Positions 25,267-32,693 of a stretch of 32,693 bases of DNA are shown in pieces; within the stretch, counting starts at the first letter, position 1, and every line of letters starts with the position of its first letter. This stretch comes from Spirochaetales bacterium. GTDB lineage: Bacteria; Spirochaetota; Spirochaetia; DSM-27196; SLST01. The DNA lies in contig JAHOYX010000111.1 of the NCBI GenBank assembly GCA_019038705.1, positions 1-32,693 of the forward strand. The letters run 5' to 3'. The position numbers and the translations under genes were made by a program. A model generated the notes under the pieces. That model searched no databases and was not told where the DNA came from. It saw nothing but the letters and a program-made list of their open reading frames with translations.

Positions 25267-26151
25267 ATGTCACTGCCGGCCTCCCGTCCGCATTTTCCAT
25301 GTACCATCACAGGTGGCGCCGGTGAGGTCGCACTCGCCCGGACGGCTCACTGCGGCGAGACGCAACTCGTGCGCGTGGCGGACGGCATGGAACTTTCGTG
25401 CGGTGATTACGTCGTCATTGCCACGAAATACGGACGGGATCTGGCCCGCATCCTCGGACCGGTATCCGCGGAGAATCGTGACCGTTGGGGTGACACCACG
25501 GCAGTGCACCGCAAGGCTGTCAAAGAGGATCTGGATCGATACGAGCACAATGCTGCCAAGGCTGAGGAGGCGGCAAAGAGGTGCCGGGCGATGATTGCTG
25601 AGCATCGACTGCCAATGCAGCTTGTGAGCGCACACTACGTGCTGGACGAACCCCGACTGGTCTTCTTCTTCACGGCGGAGTCGCGGGTGGATTTCCGCAG
25701 TCTGGTGAAGGATCTCGTTGCAGAGTTCCATCTCCGCATTGAACTGAGACAGATCGGGGTGCGCGATGAATCTCGACTTGTTGGCGGGCTTGGCGTGTGT
25801 GGAAGAGTTCTCTGCTGCCACGGGATCACCGACAAGCTGAAGCCGGTCTCCATCAAGATGGCCAAGGTGCAGAACCTCTCTTTGAACTCAATGAAGATCT
25901 CAGGGCCCTGTGGGCGGCTGCTGTGCTGCCTGGAGTACGAGTACGATTTCTATCGTGAGCAGAAACGGGGTCTCCCGCACGAAGGCTCTCGGGTGAAGTT
26001 TGAGGACACCTTGTTCAGAATTACGGAGGTCAACGTGCTGACACGTAAGATCAGGGTGGAAGGTGACGGGCGCGTGATGGAACTGCCAATCGAACGTTTC
26101 TATCAGGACGCCAAGAGCCAACGCTGGATGATCAGCACGGATTCTACGTAA
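25267..26151 (+). CDS. ricT: PSP1-domain protein, RicT (YaaT) homologue
   Basis: A 294-residue protein with a PSP1 C-terminal domain. The hallmark cysteines are GVCGRVLCC (C178, C183, C184) and GPCGRLLCC (C215, C220, C221), joined by KPVSIKMAKVQNLSLN. In Bacillus subtilis RicT joins RicA and RicF in an iron-sulfur complex that aids RNase Y-dependent mRNA maturation. Whether RicA/RicF partners exist here is unknown; neither is in the window. The ribosome site AGAGGAG precedes the ATG. The last eight bases overlap the 3' end of the convergent ABC gene. Confidence 0.92.
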   Translation: MSLPASRPHFPCTITGGAGEVALARTAHCGETQLVRVADGMELSCGDYVVIATKYGRDLARILGPVSAENRDRWGDTTAVHRKAVKEDLDRYEHNAAKAEEAAKRCRAMIAEHRLPMQLVSAHYVLDEPRLVFFFTAESRVDFRSLVKDLVAEFHLRIELRQIGVRDESRLVGGLGVCGRVLCCHGITDKLKPVSIKMAKVQNLSLNSMKISGPCGRLLCCLEYEYDFYREQKRGLPHEGSRVKFEDTLFRITEVNVLTRKIRVEGDGRVMELPIERFYQDAKSQRWMISTDST

Positions 26152-28234
26152 TGGTGCTGTCCTGGTACTGCAGCTTGTAGAGGTTGTGGTAGATACCCTG
26201 TTCAGCGATAAGAGTAGCATGGGTGCCCTGCTCGACGAGCTCGCCTTGCGCCAGGACCAGTATCCTATCTGCGTGTTTGATTGTTGACAGCCGGTGGGCG
26301 ATTACCAACGAAGTCCTGCCCTCCATGATCGTCCCTACCGCCACCTGGATCAATTGCTCGGTTTGCGTGTCAATGCTTGCCGTGGCTTCGTCCATAATGA
26401 TGATCCGTGGATCGTGTGCGAGTATGCGGGCGAACGACAGAAGTTGCCGCTCGCCGGTCGAGATATTCGTTGCTCCTTCGGTCAGAGCACTTTCGAAACC
26501 GTCCGGGAGGCGTTCAATGAAGCCTGCCTGAACCAACACTGAAATCTCGCGTAGTTCATCCTTCGAGAGCTCCCGTCCAAGCGCGATATTGGAGCCAACG
26601 GTATCACTGAACAGAAACACATCCTGCTGAATCGGCTGAATCACCGTCCGCAGGGCGTCAAGCGAGTACTCCCGGATGTCCACACCATCCAGGAGGATCC
26701 TGCCTCTCTGAATGTCCCACATCCGGGTGAGAAGATTGGCAATCGTGGTCTTTCCGGCGCCGGTGTAACCGACAACGGCAACTGTCTCTCCCGGATTGAT
26801 GCGGAAGGACAGATCCCGGATGACTGGTTCGCCTTCCTTGTACTCGAACCAGACATGATCAAACTCAACACTCCCCGTGATCGGCCTGGGTGACGTCCGC
26901 TTGCCGTCGTCAGGAATCCGATCCACGTCGTCAAGCATCTCAAAAACGCGTTCGCTTCCGGCCAGAGCGCTTTGAAGGATGGTGAACTGTTCGGAAATGG
27001 ACATGACCGGCTGGTAGAAACGACGGATCAGGTTCACGAACGCGATTAACACCCCGAGGGACACAACGCCCGACAGGAGGAAATTCGCGCCGTAGTAGAT
27101 CACGATGGCAATTGACACAGAACTCAGAAGATCGATGATAGGCCGGAAAACGGCGAACACGTACATTTCGCCGAGATTTGCCCGCAAGAGTTCGTCGTTC
27201 CGTTCGGTGAACTCGCCCCAGACCTTCCGTTCCCGCACAAACAACTGCACGATCGACATTCCGGACAGATGCTCGGAGAGGAAGGCGTTCACTCGCGAGA
27301 CCCACATCCGAACCTTGCGATACACCTCGCGCGCCCGTTCCCTGAAGAACACCGTCAGAACTAACACCGGAGGCAGCGTCGCCAGGGTGACGAGACCGAG
27401 TCTCCAGTTGAGCAGCATAATAGTGGCTACCGAACCAATCATGAGCGCCAGGTTTCTGAGCAGGTTGATCAATACGTCGGTGAAGAACTGGTTCACGGTC
27501 TCCACGTCGTTGGTCACTCGTGTCACGAGTTTGCCAACCGGGTGCCGGGACAGGTAGCCGAGTCGTTGCCGTATCGTATGGCTGAAGAGTTCCATTCGCA
27601 TATCTTTCATCACGCCCTGACCGACAAGGGCCATGAAGTAGATCTGCGCGAATGTGAAGGCGAGTACACTGGCGAGGAGCACGAAGAAAACGAGGGTCGT
27701 GCGTCGCAACTCTGAGAGATCATCGCCGCGAATCAGCCTGCGTTGCTGATCGGAGAGCTCATCGAGTTCGGCTGCGTCAATGGAAGCATACTGCCGGCCA
27801 TCAACTGTTCCGGTGTCGGTCACTACATTCCCGAAAGATCCGTCAAAGGTGGAGGTGAGCGCATCGTCGTACGGGAATACATAGTACCCCGCCTCATCAA
27901 GGACGCCGCTTTCGGTGAGTCCGATTCTATCCACGCCGGAGAGAGCTACCAGCTTGTCGTCCGGGATGTAGGTTGCGCCTGAGAGTACAATGGCGTCGTC
28001 GAACTCAGCCGCACGAAATTCGATGACATGCTCGGCCGGGATACGCGTGAATCGAGCAATGAGACTGTCATCCACTGCGCGTTGAATGACAATCGGAAGC
28101 AGCAGATCTCCAGCCGTTCCGATCCCCAGCGAGATGATTGCGATGACCGCGAGGAGTCGATAGGGTTTGGCGTAGCTGAGAAGCCGACGCATGACCCGAG
28201 GATTGTATCCGGAGAGTACCTGTTCTTCTTCCAT
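26144..28234 (-). CDS. Heterodimeric ABC exporter subunit with extracytoplasmic insert (BmrD/YheH-like)
   Basis: A 696-residue type IV exporter half. Helix 1 is at about 27-50. An insert of about 120 residues (about 58-178), acidic and strand-rich, separates it from helix 2 (about 180-205); such a domain is known in BmrD. The remaining helices and nucleotide domain follow: Walker A GYTGAGKT (489-496), Walker B IIIMDEAT (D615, E616) and switch H647 are intact. The signature is divergent, ISTGERQ (591-597), not LSGGQ. Divergent signature with intact Walker B is the TM288/BmrD pattern, so its partner is the neighbouring subunit. Exported substrate unknown. Confidence 0.92.
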   Translation of the reverse strand: MEEEQVLSGYNPRVMRRLLSYAKPYRLLAVIAIISLGIGTAGDLLLPIVIQRAVDDSLIARFTRIPAEHVIEFRAAEFDDAIVLSGATYIPDDKLVALSGVDRIGLTESGVLDEAGYYVFPYDDALTSTFDGSFGNVVTDTGTVDGRQYASIDAAELDELSDQQRRLIRGDDLSELRRTTLVFFVLLASVLAFTFAQIYFMALVGQGVMKDMRMELFSHTIRQRLGYLSRHPVGKLVTRVTNDVETVNQFFTDVLINLLRNLALMIGSVATIMLLNWRLGLVTLATLPPVLVLTVFFRERAREVYRKVRMWVSRVNAFLSEHLSGMSIVQLFVRERKVWGEFTERNDELLRANLGEMYVFAVFRPIIDLLSSVSIAIVIYYGANFLLSGVVSLGVLIAFVNLIRRFYQPVMSISEQFTILQSALAGSERVFEMLDDVDRIPDDGKRTSPRPITGSVEFDHVWFEYKEGEPVIRDLSFRINPGETVAVVGYTGAGKTTIANLLTRMWDIQRGRILLDGVDIREYSLDALRTVIQPIQQDVFLFSDTVGSNIALGRELSKDELREISVLVQAGFIERLPDGFESALTEGATNISTGERQLLSFARILAHDPRIIIMDEATASIDTQTEQLIQVAVGTIMEGRTSLVIAHRLSTIKHADRILVLAQGELVEQGTHATLIAEQGIYHNLYKLQYQDSTIT

Positions 28235-29994
28235 CAGATGTCCTCCGGATCAGTATAGGTTTTCTGTTCGGACAGCTGCTGCAGGAGAGACACCTCCCGA
28301 TAGAACCCGTCCTGAGTCAGCAGTTCCGCATGGGTGCCGTACTGTATCAGACGGCCCTGATCAAGAACGGCGATCTTGTCTGCCGCCGCCAACGTGCTGA
28401 CACGATGGCTTACGATGATGCTTGTTGTCGCGCTGCGTTCAGAGAGGAGCTGATTCAGGATGAGTTCTTCGGTCTCGGTGTCAACGGCGGAAAGCGCATC
28501 GTCAAACACGAGGATGCGCGGCTTCTTCGCGAGGGCCCGTGAGATTGCTACGCGCTGCTTTTGCCCCCCACTGAGCGTAATGCCGCGCTCACCGACTTCC
28601 GTTTCCCATCCGTCCGGGAAGGTTTGCATGTCGCGGGAGATGGTGGACACATCCGCAGCGTGCCGTATCAGCGTTTCGTCAGGATCATCCAGTCCGAACC
28701 CGATGTTGTCCCTCAGACTGACCGAGAACAGGAAGGTGTCCTGAGGGACGCTCCCGAAGGCTTCTCGAAGTGTCTTCAGGTCATAGTCCAGAACATCCAC
28801 GCCGCCTACGAATACCGTGCCACGTGGCGGGTTGTCCGTTCTGGGGAGAAGTCGTAGCAGCGTTGATTTGCCCGAACCGGTTCGTCCCAGAATACCGAGG
28901 ATTGAACCCTCGGGTACCTCCAGGGACACGCCGTGAAGGGCGCTCGCGGAGGCACCTGGATAGGTGAAGGAGAGATTCCGAATTGAGATAGCGGTTGACG
29001 GCATGACCCGGACGCCATCCGGCGGTGATGCAATTTCCGGAGTCTCGTCAAGGACAGCATTGATACGCTGCAGAGAAGCTGCGCCCCTCTGAAGCAGGTT
29101 CACGGTGAAACCGGCGCCAAGCATCGGCCAGATCAGCATCTCCAGATAGCTGAGCGTCGCAACGAACTCCCCGGCTGAGACGGAGCCGAGGATGACGCCT
29201 TCTCCACCGTACCGGAGGAGCAACAGCGTCGTGATGCCGGCAAGGAAACTCACGAGCGGAAAGAACAGTCCCCAGATCCGTACCAGTTTCATGTTACGAC
29301 CCTGGTACTCGGCATTGGAATCGGCGAACTTCCCGAGGAAGAATTGTTCTTTGACGAAGCTCTTAATGACCCGAACGCCACTGAGCATCTCATGGGCCTG
29401 CTGACTCAGCGATGAGAACCCTTCCTGCACCTTGAGGAAGAGTCCCCGAATAAAGCGACCCGCAAACAGAATGAGTCCGGTGATAAATGGGAGCGGCAGA
29501 ATCACAATCGCCGCAATTCGAGGACTTTGAACGAAGAGAATTCCGAGAATACCGGCGGTCAGAAACACACCGTCGAACAATGCTACGAGCGCCATTCCGG
29601 ATGCCATTCGGACGGAGTTCATGTCGTTGGTGGACAGCGCCATCAGATCACCAACCTGGCTCCGATGGTAGAAGCTTGGCTGCAACATGAGGAATTTCTC
29701 AAACAGTCGAGCCCTGAGCTCGGCTTCTATGCGCCGGGACGCGCCGTGTATGAAGTAACGCCACCCGAATCTTCCAAGCGCGATCACAATCGAGACCCCA
29801 ATGAGCTGTATCATCAGAACCCCGATTGTGCGGAGATCGAACCCGCCCCAGCTGACCGCATCAATCGCTCTGCGCAGGAACTGAGGTATGAGAATCTGGC
29901 TGCCGCTCGTCACGGCCAGACAGGCTATGCCGGCAATGTAGGACCAGCGGTATCGCCGCACGAACGGGACCAGCGTCCGGTATTCTTTGAGCAT
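28234..29994 (-). CDS. Heterodimeric ABC exporter subunit with degenerate Walker B (BmrC/YheI-like)
   Basis: A 586-residue exporter half with six helices in about 18-300 and one nucleotide domain. Walker A GRTGSGKS (370-377), signature LSGGQ (474-478) and switch H530 are intact. Walker B reads ILVFDDALS, so the catalytic Glu is Asp499. This is the reverse of the partner's pattern, giving one active and one inactive ATP site. The stop overlaps the partner's start (TGATG). The open frame extends 45 codons upstream into plsC, but the family begins at MLKEYRTL, 13 bases after the plsC stop, so 29994 is used. Confidence 0.93.
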   Translation of the reverse strand: MLKEYRTLVPFVRRYRWSYIAGIACLAVTSGSQILIPQFLRRAIDAVSWGGFDLRTIGVLMIQLIGVSIVIALGRFGWRYFIHGASRRIEAELRARLFEKFLMLQPSFYHRSQVGDLMALSTNDMNSVRMASGMALVALFDGVFLTAGILGILFVQSPRIAAIVILPLPFITGLILFAGRFIRGLFLKVQEGFSSLSQQAHEMLSGVRVIKSFVKEQFFLGKFADSNAEYQGRNMKLVRIWGLFFPLVSFLAGITTLLLLRYGGEGVILGSVSAGEFVATLSYLEMLIWPMLGAGFTVNLLQRGAASLQRINAVLDETPEIASPPDGVRVMPSTAISIRNLSFTYPGASASALHGVSLEVPEGSILGILGRTGSGKSTLLRLLPRTDNPPRGTVFVGGVDVLDYDLKTLREAFGSVPQDTFLFSVSLRDNIGFGLDDPDETLIRHAADVSTISRDMQTFPDGWETEVGERGITLSGGQKQRVAISRALAKKPRILVFDDALSAVDTETEELILNQLLSERSATTSIIVSHRVSTLAAADKIAVLDQGRLIQYGTHAELLTQDGFYREVSLLQQLSEQKTYTDPEDI

Positions 29995-30007
29995 CCTGTT
30001 TTCGCGC

Positions 30008-30868
30008 CTACCCTTGCACTGCGGTAAGACTGTGCCACTCGTTGATCTGTTGCGCGACTGAGTCCTGCACCGCCTCCACCGCGTCTCCGATGGAGCGCTT
30101 CGTTGTGCCCGGGTCGAACACGCCGACAAAACCGATCCTGTACGTGATTCCTCTGAGATTCTTGAGGAGGTTTGTCATTGACGCAAAGTGATATCCGCCG
30201 TCAATCGCCACACCCACAATGGGAAGAGGGGTGATTTCAAGGATACTCCTCACCCCCCCGGTGTGGAATCGAGTGACCTCACCGGTGCGCGATCGTGTAC
30301 CTTCGGCAAAGACTACCGGCGACAGGCCGTGCTTCGCACGTTGTCCGAGCGTGGCCAGTGCTTTGACAGTGCTTCGGTAGCCACCGTGCCGATCGATCAG
30401 CGCATGCTGCTGGATTCGGAGCACTTCTGATACCGCCGGGAATCCCCGGGTGAGTTCCTTCTTTGCCACGAATCGCAGACTGTGAGATTTGAACGCCGCC
30501 ATCAGCACGGCGATGTCGGCCATGCTTTGATGATTGGCGCACACGAGGCAGGGGTTGGGCAGGCCGATTGTCAGGCGATCATCAAGTTCCACGGAGAGGT
30601 GGCCGTACACACGGGCCAGACGCATGAGGTGCGCAGCCATGTGTGACACCCGTGCATTCAGGAAGGATCGAGCGACAGGCCGGCAGATCACAGATGTTGC
30701 TTTGAGAAAGAAGTCCCACAGAACGAGAAGGGCCGAAATGCTGAGCAGAAAAATCGCAGTGCCCATCGTGACAATGTAGTGTCCAGCGCGGATGGAGGGA
30801 ACCCTTCTCGCCACACCGAGTCTGCCGGCAGGCCGTTGAACCCGCCACTCGAGCGCCATTCGGTTCAT
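30008..30868 (-). CDS. plsC: 1-acyl-sn-glycerol-3-phosphate acyltransferase (PlsC-like)
   Basis: A 286-residue membrane-bound acyltransferase. A hydrophobic N-terminal segment (about 35-62) precedes the catalytic motif NHQSMAD (H113, D118), the phosphate-site motif EGTRSR (189-194) and a third motif around IVGVAIDGG. The family makes phosphatidic acid from lysophosphatidic acid. Start at 30868 follows GGAG seven bases upstream; ATG 30859 is also possible. It leads the string that continues with the ABC exporter genes and is divergent from rpsT. The exporter might handle a lipid, but co-location alone does not show that. Confidence 0.9.
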   Translation of the reverse strand: MNRMALEWRVQRPAGRLGVARRVPSIRAGHYIVTMGTAIFLLSISALLVLWDFFLKATSVICRPVARSFLNARVSHMAAHLMRLARVYGHLSVELDDRLTIGLPNPCLVCANHQSMADIAVLMAAFKSHSLRFVAKKELTRGFPAVSEVLRIQQHALIDRHGGYRSTVKALATLGQRAKHGLSPVVFAEGTRSRTGEVTRFHTGGVRSILEITPLPIVGVAIDGGYHFASMTNLLKNLRGITYRIGFVGVFDPGTTKRSIGDAVEAVQDSVAQQINEWHSLTAVQG

Positions 30869-30882
30869 CCTTCTGCTCCAGC

Positions 30883-30911
30883 TTGACAGCGGGGTATGAA
30901 TCTGATAACTT
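30883..30911 (+). promoter_or_regulatory. Promoter of rpsT
   Basis: A perfect TTGACA -35 at 30883-30888 is followed after 17 bases by TAACTT at 30906-30911, with an extended TG at 30903-30904. It stands about 40 bases before the TTG start of rpsT, in the 82-base divergent gap with plsC. The ribosome site is GGAGGA (30937-30942), eight bases before the start. Confidence 0.55.
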
Positions 30912-30950
30912 TCGGTGCTGTCACCAATTACTAGATGGAGGACTATCCCT

Positions 30951-31214
30951 TTGATAGCTCACGGCTCTGCAGCCAAAAGACACAGACAAAGTGAAAAACG
31001 ACGGGTAATGAACCGCGCCGTCCGAAGTGAGGTGCGTTCCGGCATCAAGAAGTTTCTTGATGCAGTGGACGCGGAGAACAAAGATGGTGCATCCAAGCAG
31101 CTTCAGGTCGTAACGAAGCTTGTTGATACTGCCGCGGGTAAGGGCGTTTATCACAGGAATACGACCGCGCGCACGAAGTCAAGATTGCACAAGAAGCTGA
31201 ACGCGATGGCGTAG
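30951..31214 (+). CDS. rpsT: Small ribosomal subunit protein bS20
   Basis: An 87-residue basic, helical ribosomal protein that binds 16S rRNA. Family signatures are AAKRHRQSEKRRVMNRAVRS near the start, a middle helix with IKKFLDAVDAENKDGA, and the C-terminal KGVYHRNTTARTKSRL. The frame is open to 30915, but that would add 12 residues foreign to the family. The TTG at 30951 has an ideal ribosome site (GGAGGA, eight bases before) and gives normal length. E. coli rpsT also starts with a rare UUG codon and is autoregulated in translation, so the same control is plausible. Confidence 0.95.
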   Translation: MIAHGSAAKRHRQSEKRRVMNRAVRSEVRSGIKKFLDAVDAENKDGASKQLQVVTKLVDTAAGKGVYHRNTTARTKSRLHKKLNAMA

Positions 31215-31236
31215 GCGCGCAGTTGCTCCCGCGCGC
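31215..31236 (+). other. Possible GC hairpin between rpsT and the HU gene
   Basis: GCGCGC at 31215-31220 can pair with GCGCGC at 31231-31236 around a ten-base loop, directly after the rpsT stop. No T run follows, so it is not a standard intrinsic terminator. It may be an RNA-stabilising stem or attenuator, or chance in GC-rich DNA. Confidence 0.3.
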
Positions 31237-31272
31237 AAGCAGCAGTGCGCCGGCATGGACTGGGGAGAAGTC

Positions 31273-31575
31273 GTGGTCGGGAACAAGCTAACAAAAGCCG
31301 AGATTGTAGAACGCATATCTCAGAGCACAGATGTCAGTAAGAAGGACATCCACGCAATTGTTGACTCGTTTTTCGCCGAGGTAAAGGGAGCGCTCACCTC
31401 TGACCGGACAGTTGAGTTTCGCGGCTTTGGTACATTCGAGGTGCGAACACGGAAAGGGCGCGAGCGAGCAAGAAACCCAAAGACGGGTGAGACCGTTCGT
31501 GTGCAGAACCACGGTGTTGTCGTATTCCGTCCCGGAAAGGAACTGAAAGACGCAGCGTGGTCGCTGAGAGGTTGA
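31273..31575 (+). CDS. HU/IHF-family DNA-binding protein
   Basis: A 100-residue nucleoid protein. It has the helix pair (KLTKAEIVERISQSTDVSKK), then FRGFGTFEVRTRKGRERARN with the DNA-bending arm PKTGETVRV, and a closing FRPGKELKDA helix. The GTG at 31273 follows GGGGAG by five to six bases; the ATG 18 bases upstream has no ribosome site, so it is not used. Length is close to HU (90). Whether it acts as HU or as an IHF-like subunit cannot be decided; no partner gene is here. It lies between rpsT and lnt on the same strand. Confidence 0.93.
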   Translation: MVGNKLTKAEIVERISQSTDVSKKDIHAIVDSFFAEVKGALTSDRTVEFRGFGTFEVRTRKGRERARNPKTGETVRVQNHGVVVFRPGKELKDAAWSLRG

Positions 31576-31620
31576 GTCGGTCGCACTGACGACACCCGGC
31601 GTCCCGCCTGACAATCCACG

Positions 31621-32693
31621 ATGACCGTGCAACAACCCGGAATTAGTTCACGAAGTTTCTTCTCCTCTCTGGCAATCAAGTTTGGTCTGGTTGCTGCCGG
31701 CGCGATACTCTTTTCACTCTCTTTCCCGAGCCTGGTCTCAACTTGGGGGTGGTTTCCACTCGCGTACATTGCACTCGTGCCGGTGTTCGTGCTGGTTCAT
31801 CGTTCCACCTGGCCGGAAATCTTCTTCTTCGGGTTTTTCTACGGACTGGTCACGTACGCGATCCACAACTACTGGTTGAGTGGCTTTCATCCGCTCGCGC
31901 TCGTCGCGGTCCCGCTGATCTACGCCACCTATTTCCTGGTCTTCTTCCCGTTGCTGAAACTTGCAGACAGCCTCATGCCGAAATACGGGTATCTTCTGCA
32001 GCTTGCCATATGGATCGCTTATGAGTACTTCCGAACACAGTTCTTCCTCGGATACTCGTATGGGATCATCGGATACACGCAATACCTCTTCCTACCGCTC
32101 GTACGGGTGTCCAGCCTGACTGGGATCTGGGGTGTGAGTCTTCTGGTCGCATTCCCCAGCGCGTTTCTTGGAAATGGTTTGCGGTCAGGATGGGCCGGGC
32201 TGAAATCATTCGCGCGAGATCATGGGTTAGAGGCGATGGTGTGGGCTGCGCTGCTCACAGTCGGGATCGTCTACGGACTGGTGACCAAGGTCGATTATTC
32301 GGAAAGCCGACAATGGCGAGTGGCGCTGATCCAACAGAATTCCGACCCCTGGTTGGGTGGACCGGAGGCGTACAAGAGATCTCTCGACATATCACTGCGG
32401 CTCAGCGAACAAGCTCTCCTCGATGATCCGGATGTCATCGTGTGGTCCGAAACGTCGGTGGTTCCGCCGATTGACTATCACACACGATACCGGAGCAATC
32501 CCGATTCCTACGGCATCGTCCAGCGGCTGGAGGCCTATCTTGCAGCCCAATCCGTGCCCTACGTGATCGGCAACGCGAGCGCCAGACTGCTGCGCAATGA
32601 CGAAGGCCAGCTGGAGCGGCTGGACTACAACGCAGTGATTGTTCACGATGACGGGAAGTTCACCGAACCATACCGGAAGACCCACCTTGTACC
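31621..32693 (+). CDS. lnt: Apolipoprotein N-acyltransferase, C-terminus beyond window (partial)
   Basis: The first 357 residues of Lnt, which adds the third acyl chain to lipoproteins at the inner membrane. Five or six hydrophobic helices fill residues about 20-240, including the family-typical SLSFPS near the start and IWIAYEYFRTQFFLGYSYG. The nitrilase-like domain begins at about 250 (VALIQQNSDPW). Two of three catalytic residues are visible: Glu277 in WSETSVVPP and Lys353 in PYRKTHLV. The catalytic Cys would lie past the right edge. No clear ribosome site precedes the ATG, so the start is moderately certain. It implies triacylated lipoproteins, consistent with the lipoprotein gene and LolA-like system in this window. 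Confidence 0.92.
   Translation, partial: MTVQQPGISSRSFFSSLAIKFGLVAAGAILFSLSFPSLVSTWGWFPLAYIALVPVFVLVHRSTWPEIFFFGFFYGLVTYAIHNYWLSGFHPLALVAVPLIYATYFLVFFPLLKLADSLMPKYGYLLQLAIWIAYEYFRTQFFLGYSYGIIGYTQYLFLPLVRVSSLTGIWGVSLLVAFPSAFLGNGLRSGWAGLKSFARDHGLEAMVWAALLTVGIVYGLVTKVDYSESRQWRVALIQQNSDPWLGGPEAYKRSLDISLRLSEQALLDDPDVIVWSETSVVPPIDYHTRYRSNPDSYGIVQRLEAYLAAQSVPYVIGNASARLLRNDEGQLERLDYNAVIVHDDGKFTEPYRKTHLV

Noticed and set aside
31215-31240. Intrinsic terminator after rpsT
   Set aside because: A GC stem is possible but no T run follows, so it is listed only as a possible hairpin.
1-32693. CRISPR arrays, tRNA or rRNA genes, insertion sequences, phage genes, toxin-antitoxin pairs
   Set aside because: I looked for regular repeats, cloverleaf-like folds, transposase motifs and small paired genes and found none that stand up.

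Overview
The window reads as a chromosomal segment of a free-living spirochaete (Spirochaetota, probably Spirochaetales), GC-rich, with tightly packed genes. The strongest lineage clue is the giant coiled-coil gene near the left end: one N-terminal membrane anchor, about 1000 residues of heptads and a conserved C-terminal helix-turn-helix-like tail, the layout of the spirochaete SpiroCoCo family. Beta-barrel, LolA-like, lipoprotein and apolipoprotein N-acyltransferase genes show a diderm envelope. The lineage is inferred from gene content, not from a database search.

Layout. 1-4081 (+): tail of an unknown gene, a HAD phosphatase, then SpiroCoCo behind its own promoter. 4262-12128 (-): a six-gene operon in the order ABC ATPase, two FtsX/LolC-like permeases, periplasmic LolA-like carrier, outer-membrane beta-barrel, surface or periplasmic lipoprotein. 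It looks like a complete inner-to-outer membrane path for a lipid or lipoprotein and is the best candidate here for an undescribed system. 12292-17889 (+): grpE-dnaK-dnaJ, followed closely by an orphan HAMP membrane protein, a small exported protein with four calcium-loop-like repeats, and an RlmB/TrmH-type rRNA methyltransferase. 17896-22981 (-): tatD-purF-purM-purN-purD; the four pur genes all overlap. 23172-26151 (+): M23 peptidase, bactofilin, YaaR-like and RicT (PSP1) genes, a cell-shape pair joined to an RNA-maturation pair. 26144-30868 (-): plsC and the two halves of a heterodimeric ABC exporter. 30951-32693 (+): rpsT (TTG start), an HU-family gene and lnt, which runs off the right end.

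The genes fall into envelope building (Lol-like operon, lnt, plsC, M23/bactofilin, ABC exporter) and housekeeping (chaperones, purine synthesis, ribosome and RNA). No tRNA, rRNA, CRISPR array, insertion sequence, phage gene or attachment site was seen. No gap between genes exceeds 200 bases. The window looks like vertically inherited core genome rather than a mobile island, so the novelty lies in gene combinations and in changed catalytic or interaction motifs.
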